From contig NW_019091360.1 in assembly GCF_001949145.1 (NCBI RefSeq), positions 1,361,599-1,371,625 on the forward strand: a DNA stretch of 10,027 bases, read 5' to 3'. The position numbers were made by a program, and so were the translations under genes. The DNA is from Acanthaster planci (Eukaryota > Echinodermata > Asteroidea > Valvatida > Acanthasteridae). The notes under the pieces are model-generated. The model made no database searches, was not told the origin of the DNA, and was given only the letters and a program-made list of their open reading frames with translations. Below, piece by piece: positions 6,831 to 10,027 of the stretch. Positions within the stretch are counted from its first letter, which is position 1. Each line of letters begins with the position of its first letter.

Positions 6831-8600
6831 GGAGTGCAGTGAGGAGTCAGAAACATGCACAGAAGTGAACAAAACCTCTCGAAATTGGCCAGAAAATCTT
6901 GTACTGTTAATAGGAAGAATGATCTTACCATTTTGGGAAGTCCAAGAACTCTTGTCCAAACTGGAGAGGGTAGCCATTCTGTAGACATCTGTGAAGGCGG
7001 TGTCTCTCATCAACCTGAAGGAGAATCAAAGAAACAATCATGCAATTACTCATTGCTGAATTGTGGACCAGAAATGAGCTTCCAAGTCTCAAACACTTTA
7101 GAATTTACAGACTTTCGGAAATGCTACCCAAATAACAATCTACATGTACATGTACCGGTATGTGTGCCCAAGAAGCAAAGAGTTATTAAATTTCTCTCAG
7201 TAGTGATCAATGTGTTTTTTCCCCTCCAATTAACACACAACAAGGTAGTGGATATCAGATGATGCAACAGTCTGTGATTATGACAAACATTGTGTCAGTT
7301 ACAAACTTAACCATCATTACGAATCGCCGGAAAAAAATCAAAATATCAAACAATCGCTGAACACATCAAAAGTACGGAAATTCTTCAGTGATGATTCCTG
7401 GAAACAAACTGTTTCTTTCCATGGGTGTCTTTTCCGTTTTAATCCACGTACAGTGCCTGTGAAAAGAGCAATCTTGCTGTTAGGCCTTCACTGCATTAAT
7501 CAACCCTCCTATGCAAAGTTACATTCTCGACAAAGTTGTCCGACCAGTCAAAATCAGACAAATGACCCTACATGTACATGTACATCCGTGTACCGGTACT
7601 GTGGAAAATCAAGTGAAAGGAATTTTTGACTGTCTGTGACTGTAACAGCAACAGGAGGGTGGAGGGGGCAATTTCTTTCTTTAAGAATATCGGAAGCAAA
7701 ACAAGGGTTGCCTTGCACACTGATTTTTAAAACAACGATTTTAAGTTATCATAATGTTGAATGTCATGAAATGAACAAAAGTCTAGAGGTGGCCTAACTT
7801 TAAGTAAAGCAAGGTTCCCAATTTTTATTACAATCTGCAAAACTCAATATCTGAAATTAAAAAAAAAAATTGGACTGGCCTTTTTTAGCAAAAGAATTCT
7901 CCATGTGACAAGACGACACATCTGAAGAAAACACTTTTTGGAACTTGGTTACACCTAACAAAGATCACTGTTCAGCTCAAGCACATATCTACTGACAGTC
8001 CCAAATCCTCTGATTTCGATGGGATTTTACATACATGTACATGTACACCCAAGGAGGTTAGGATTCATAACTTGTCAGTGTTTTGTAAACTGTTGCTTTC
8101 AATGGGCTGCATTTCCGAGTAGTGGCCTTGCAGCTATGGTATCATCAAAGAATTATCAGCCCTATGGAGAAATGGGTACACGTGTGCAAAACAGCCTGGC
8201 CTTAACCAAAAAAGAATGGGGAGGAAAGGGAGGGAATCCACTAGCCCCTTTCCCGATATTGCCATAGTACTTTTCTTTTAAGAGCTGAGGCTTTAGGAAA
8301 TACATGTACAGTGTGTTAGAGTAACTCTGTGCGGTCATTTTGACACCTATGTTGTGAAAATCAAACATATTCTTGCCCAGCGGCCATTTTTCTGGGACAG
8401 TTCAGCCGAAGATGTGGGTGTACATGTACATGTATACTTTTTCCACTGTGGTGCTCCATGCACATGTGTAGCCTTGAACATCCAATGACACTAACAACAA
8501 AACCACAGGTCTGATTGAGTTCATGTACATGTACGGAGCAACCTGAGGGACATTTCTCAAAGTTCTTCTTTTTCTTGCAAAAAAGGCAAGTAAATTCTCA
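6831..8600. other. No gene supported; intron-like or intergenic
   Basis: The longest open frame of the window lies here (6855-7262 plus, 135 codons). It starts inside SINE-adjacent sequence, runs through a TACATGTA array (giving HVHVP) and has no recognisable motif, so I do not call it a gene. Other contents are TACATGTA clusters at 7141-7160, 7569-7582, 8031-8047, 8301-8310, 8420-8437 and 8521-8534, several next to TACCGGTA (about 7154 and 7591), and an A-run near 7859-7868. Confidence 0.55.
8418..8438. repeat. TACATGTA tandem, representative dispersed copy
   Basis: GTGTACATGTACATGTATAC contains two overlapping TACATGTA. It represents a family of about 33 exact octamers counted by hand across the window, at roughly 381, 1210, 1216, 2561, 2961, 3593, 3670, 3803, 4401, 4828-4848, 5046, 5298-5340, 5654, 5929, 6116-6133, 6294, 6340, 7141, 7569, 8031, 8301, 8420, 8526, 9570 and 10017. 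Confidence 0.8.
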
Positions 8601-8635
8601 AGAAATTGTTAAGAAAGTCCTTGACGCTGCCATCA

Positions 8636-8643
8636 TGACGTCA
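8636..8643. promoter_or_regulatory. Perfect CRE octamer, first copy
   Basis: TGACGTCA is the full palindromic binding site of CREB/ATF bZIP factors. It sits next to CGCCCATTTT. No transcription start is visible nearby, so regulatory use is only a possibility. Confidence 0.3.
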
Positions 8644-8729
8644 CGCCCATTTTTACACACACATTGCAGTCTGTACAGTCTGCACACGTGCAAAGTTCCT
8701 GCCTGATCAGACTTGGACTCTATCGAGGA

Positions 8730-8737
8730 TGACGTCA
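8730..8737. promoter_or_regulatory. Perfect CRE octamer, second copy
   Basis: A second exact TGACGTCA lies 94 bp (about nine helical turns) from the first. CpG-containing octamers are depleted in most animal DNA, so two this close are somewhat unusual, though chance cannot be excluded. Confidence 0.3.
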
Positions 8738-9199
8738 AGGAGCAAGGTTTTGAGATGATGGTCAGCACACCTTCCAAGACTGGAGATAATCAGACTGAGT
8801 GAAATCTGAGCGCAGGATCCCCTGCCAAACATTTGCAGGAAAGTAGGAAAAAGAAACACGGGGGGGGGGGGAACCACAAGGAAAACAATAGCAGTTGTGA
8901 TCCAAATGAGGGGCAGCAAACAAATGGATGCAGGTTTCACATTTAGGGAAGTGTTTCTGAAAACAATTTCCCTGCTACAGGTTTGCTGCAAACACCACAA
9001 AGTTTTAAGCCACAGGACGATATGGTTCCAATATCAACCCTTTCATCGTAAAGCACTGGTTAAATTAATGAGAGAAGCCAGGAAGCCAGTTTTCACACTC
9101 ATCTTCAACGAACATCACAAACACAGTTTTGTAGAACACTTTCATGTACAGAACTGCCAACCTTTACGATTTATTTGGTGATCAAAACACAAAATGCAT
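8738..9199. other. No gene supported; possible exon-like ORF
   Basis: A plus-strand frame is open from 8897 to 9181. It contains a fair acceptor (CCCTGCTACAG ending at 8980), and the part after it reads as a mixed, lysine- and histidine-rich peptide of 66 residues ending before TGA. I recognise no family and see no partner exon. The minus strand shows no clear continuation of the retrotransposon that ends near 9200. Confidence 0.45.
8860..8871 (+). repeat. G12 homopolymer
   Basis: Twelve consecutive G follow AAACAC. It is a simple homopolymer tract, prone to length variation and sequencing error. Confidence 0.9.
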
Positions 9200-10027
9200 G
9201 TAAAAACCAGAATAAATTAATGTTTTCTGATTGGCTTCATTTGCTCCAACACTTGTAATCTGGAGGTGATGCTGCTGAATGGTGTTATTTATGTCGTTTG
9301 CATCAGGTGTACCGGCACATGTCTCTGCCAAATACAGTAGGGAACTCAACACAAGCACACGGTACACTTTTCATTTTATGCTTGGTCTAGTCCCTCTCTC
9401 TTCCAGAGCCAATCGTTCCGTCGACCAAAGGTGGCAGAGCAGAGCATCCGTTTGTTAGGTTCTGCATCCTGTGATGCATGTCCATGCTGATCACACTGCC
9501 GGGGTATGGGAACTGCTCAACAACCTCCAAGGTGGTCCCTCCCAGCGTGACCTCTGGCGCTACTGTACATACATGTAAGGGGGCTGCCTGGGGAAGGATA
9601 ATGAACCACTACAGTTTTCCTGGTATTGACTGTCAGACCAAAGGCCGGGGGCAGCTTGTGCAAAACAGTCCAAGATAGTTTGCAGGGCATTTTCAGAATG
9701 TGCAACGAATGCTGAGTCGTCGGCACAGAGGAGATCTCCAATACAGATGAGCCAGGTTTTTGGTGGGAGATTTCAGGCGTGCCAGATTGAATACCATTAG
9801 AGTGTGTTAGCAAGTAGACCCCCTCCCCTTATTCAGATGCTGGGTTTATGAGCTGGAGGACGGCTGTTAGGAACAGGGAGGTACTGAGATGCATCCCTGC
9901 TTGACAACATATTTAACCCTCGGGGAGTTAGGGTTAAGCTGCAACTAGTGGAGGACATTCTGGATGCCAGAAATTCTCCTGAAGTTCTTGATCAACGCAT
10001 CCAGTATGTTCTGTGTGTACATGTAGC
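9200..10027 (-). pseudogene. Decayed non-LTR retrotransposon reverse transcriptase
   Basis: Reading the minus strand, the order of conserved reverse-transcriptase blocks is kept. A VKQGC-type motif lies at 9888-9908. The catalytic block with CADD (9716-9727) follows, preceded by GDLL and followed by SAFVAHSENALQ and ILDCFAQAA. Next come FGLTVNTRKT (about 9613-9642), PYPGSVIS in place of the usual YLGS (about 9486-9509), a RRNDWLWK segment (about 9408-9435) and SSLLYLAETC, the common post-catalytic block (about 9317-9346). VKQGC, CADD and FGLT lie in three different frames, and stops separate further segments, so no functional product is possible. The upstream endonuclease region would lie beyond the right edge. 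The clade (CR1-, RTE- or related) is not assigned. Confidence 0.85.

Noticed and set aside
6780-7013. Minus-strand frame ending RWDSNPGHKLAL
   Set aside because: RWDSNPGH is the antisense translation of the B box GGTTCGAATCC, a familiar false protein.
6855-7262. Longest open frame, 135 codons, plus strand
   Set aside because: It starts beside a SINE relic, runs through a TACATGTA array and shows no domain, no splice support and no family resemblance. A frame this long is not surprising in 10 kb read in six frames.
8707-9000. 97-codon minus-strand ORF with a hydrophobic PPPP segment
   Set aside because: The proline run is the translation of the G12 homopolymer, and the rest shows no family signal.
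9924-9936. Telomere-like TTAGGGTTA
   Set aside because: A single unit and a half inside the retrotransposon relic; not an array.
1-10027. CRISPR array, bacterial operon or phage cassette
   Set aside because: No regularly spaced direct repeats with unique spacers, no ribosome-binding sites before long ORFs, and the repeats present are palindromic and irregularly spaced.

Overview
The window looks like non-coding genomic DNA from an animal, most likely a marine invertebrate such as a cephalochordate, echinoderm, hemichordate or mollusc. It is AT-leaning. Its longest ORF is 135 codons and it shows no bacterial gene layout. It holds split tRNA-type pol III B boxes, a decayed non-LTR retrotransposon, and a very high density of the palindrome TACATGTA (about 33 copies by hand count). 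The taxon is inferred from general style, not demonstrated. No intact protein gene is supported; the short ORFs throughout look like chance open frames.

Positions 1-1500: two long, diverged, inverted arms (11-300 and 775-1313) flank a spacer of about 470 bp. The right arm carries an extra block of about 235 bp, bordered on each side by ACATGTACATGT. The spacer has a good splice acceptor followed by 24 open codons and a stop, a possible last coding exon (505-579). A second possible exon lies on the minus strand at 1280-1493. Positions 1494-3160 hold no gene that I can support, only a G-rich GTGA tract near 2071-2101.

Positions 3165-6210: this is the clearest structure in the window, an old direct segmental duplication. 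Copy 1 (about 3165-4265) and copy 2 (about 4508-6210) share collinear anchors whose offset grows from 1358 to 1913 bp. The first jump in offset is explained by a mobile element at 4641-4997, present only in copy 2 and flanked by a 10-bp target-site duplication. Copy 1 therefore preserves the empty site. The element has long inverted arms around a tRNA-like core with a B box and a T8 pol III terminator on the minus strand.

Positions 6210-9200: mostly featureless intron-like or intergenic DNA. It holds a juxtaposed splice acceptor/donor (6396/6397, possible recursive-splice point), a second tRNA-type B box (6803-6813), several TACATGTA clusters, two perfect CRE octamers (8636 and 8730) and a G12 run.

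Positions 9200-10027: a decayed reverse-transcriptase region of a non-LTR (LINE-type) retrotransposon on the minus strand. It is recognisable by its CADD, FGLT and VKQGC motifs but broken by frameshifts and stops. It runs off the right edge of the window.

I see no cooperating gene set. The architecture is that of a repeat-rich intron or intergenic interval shaped by duplication and transposition.
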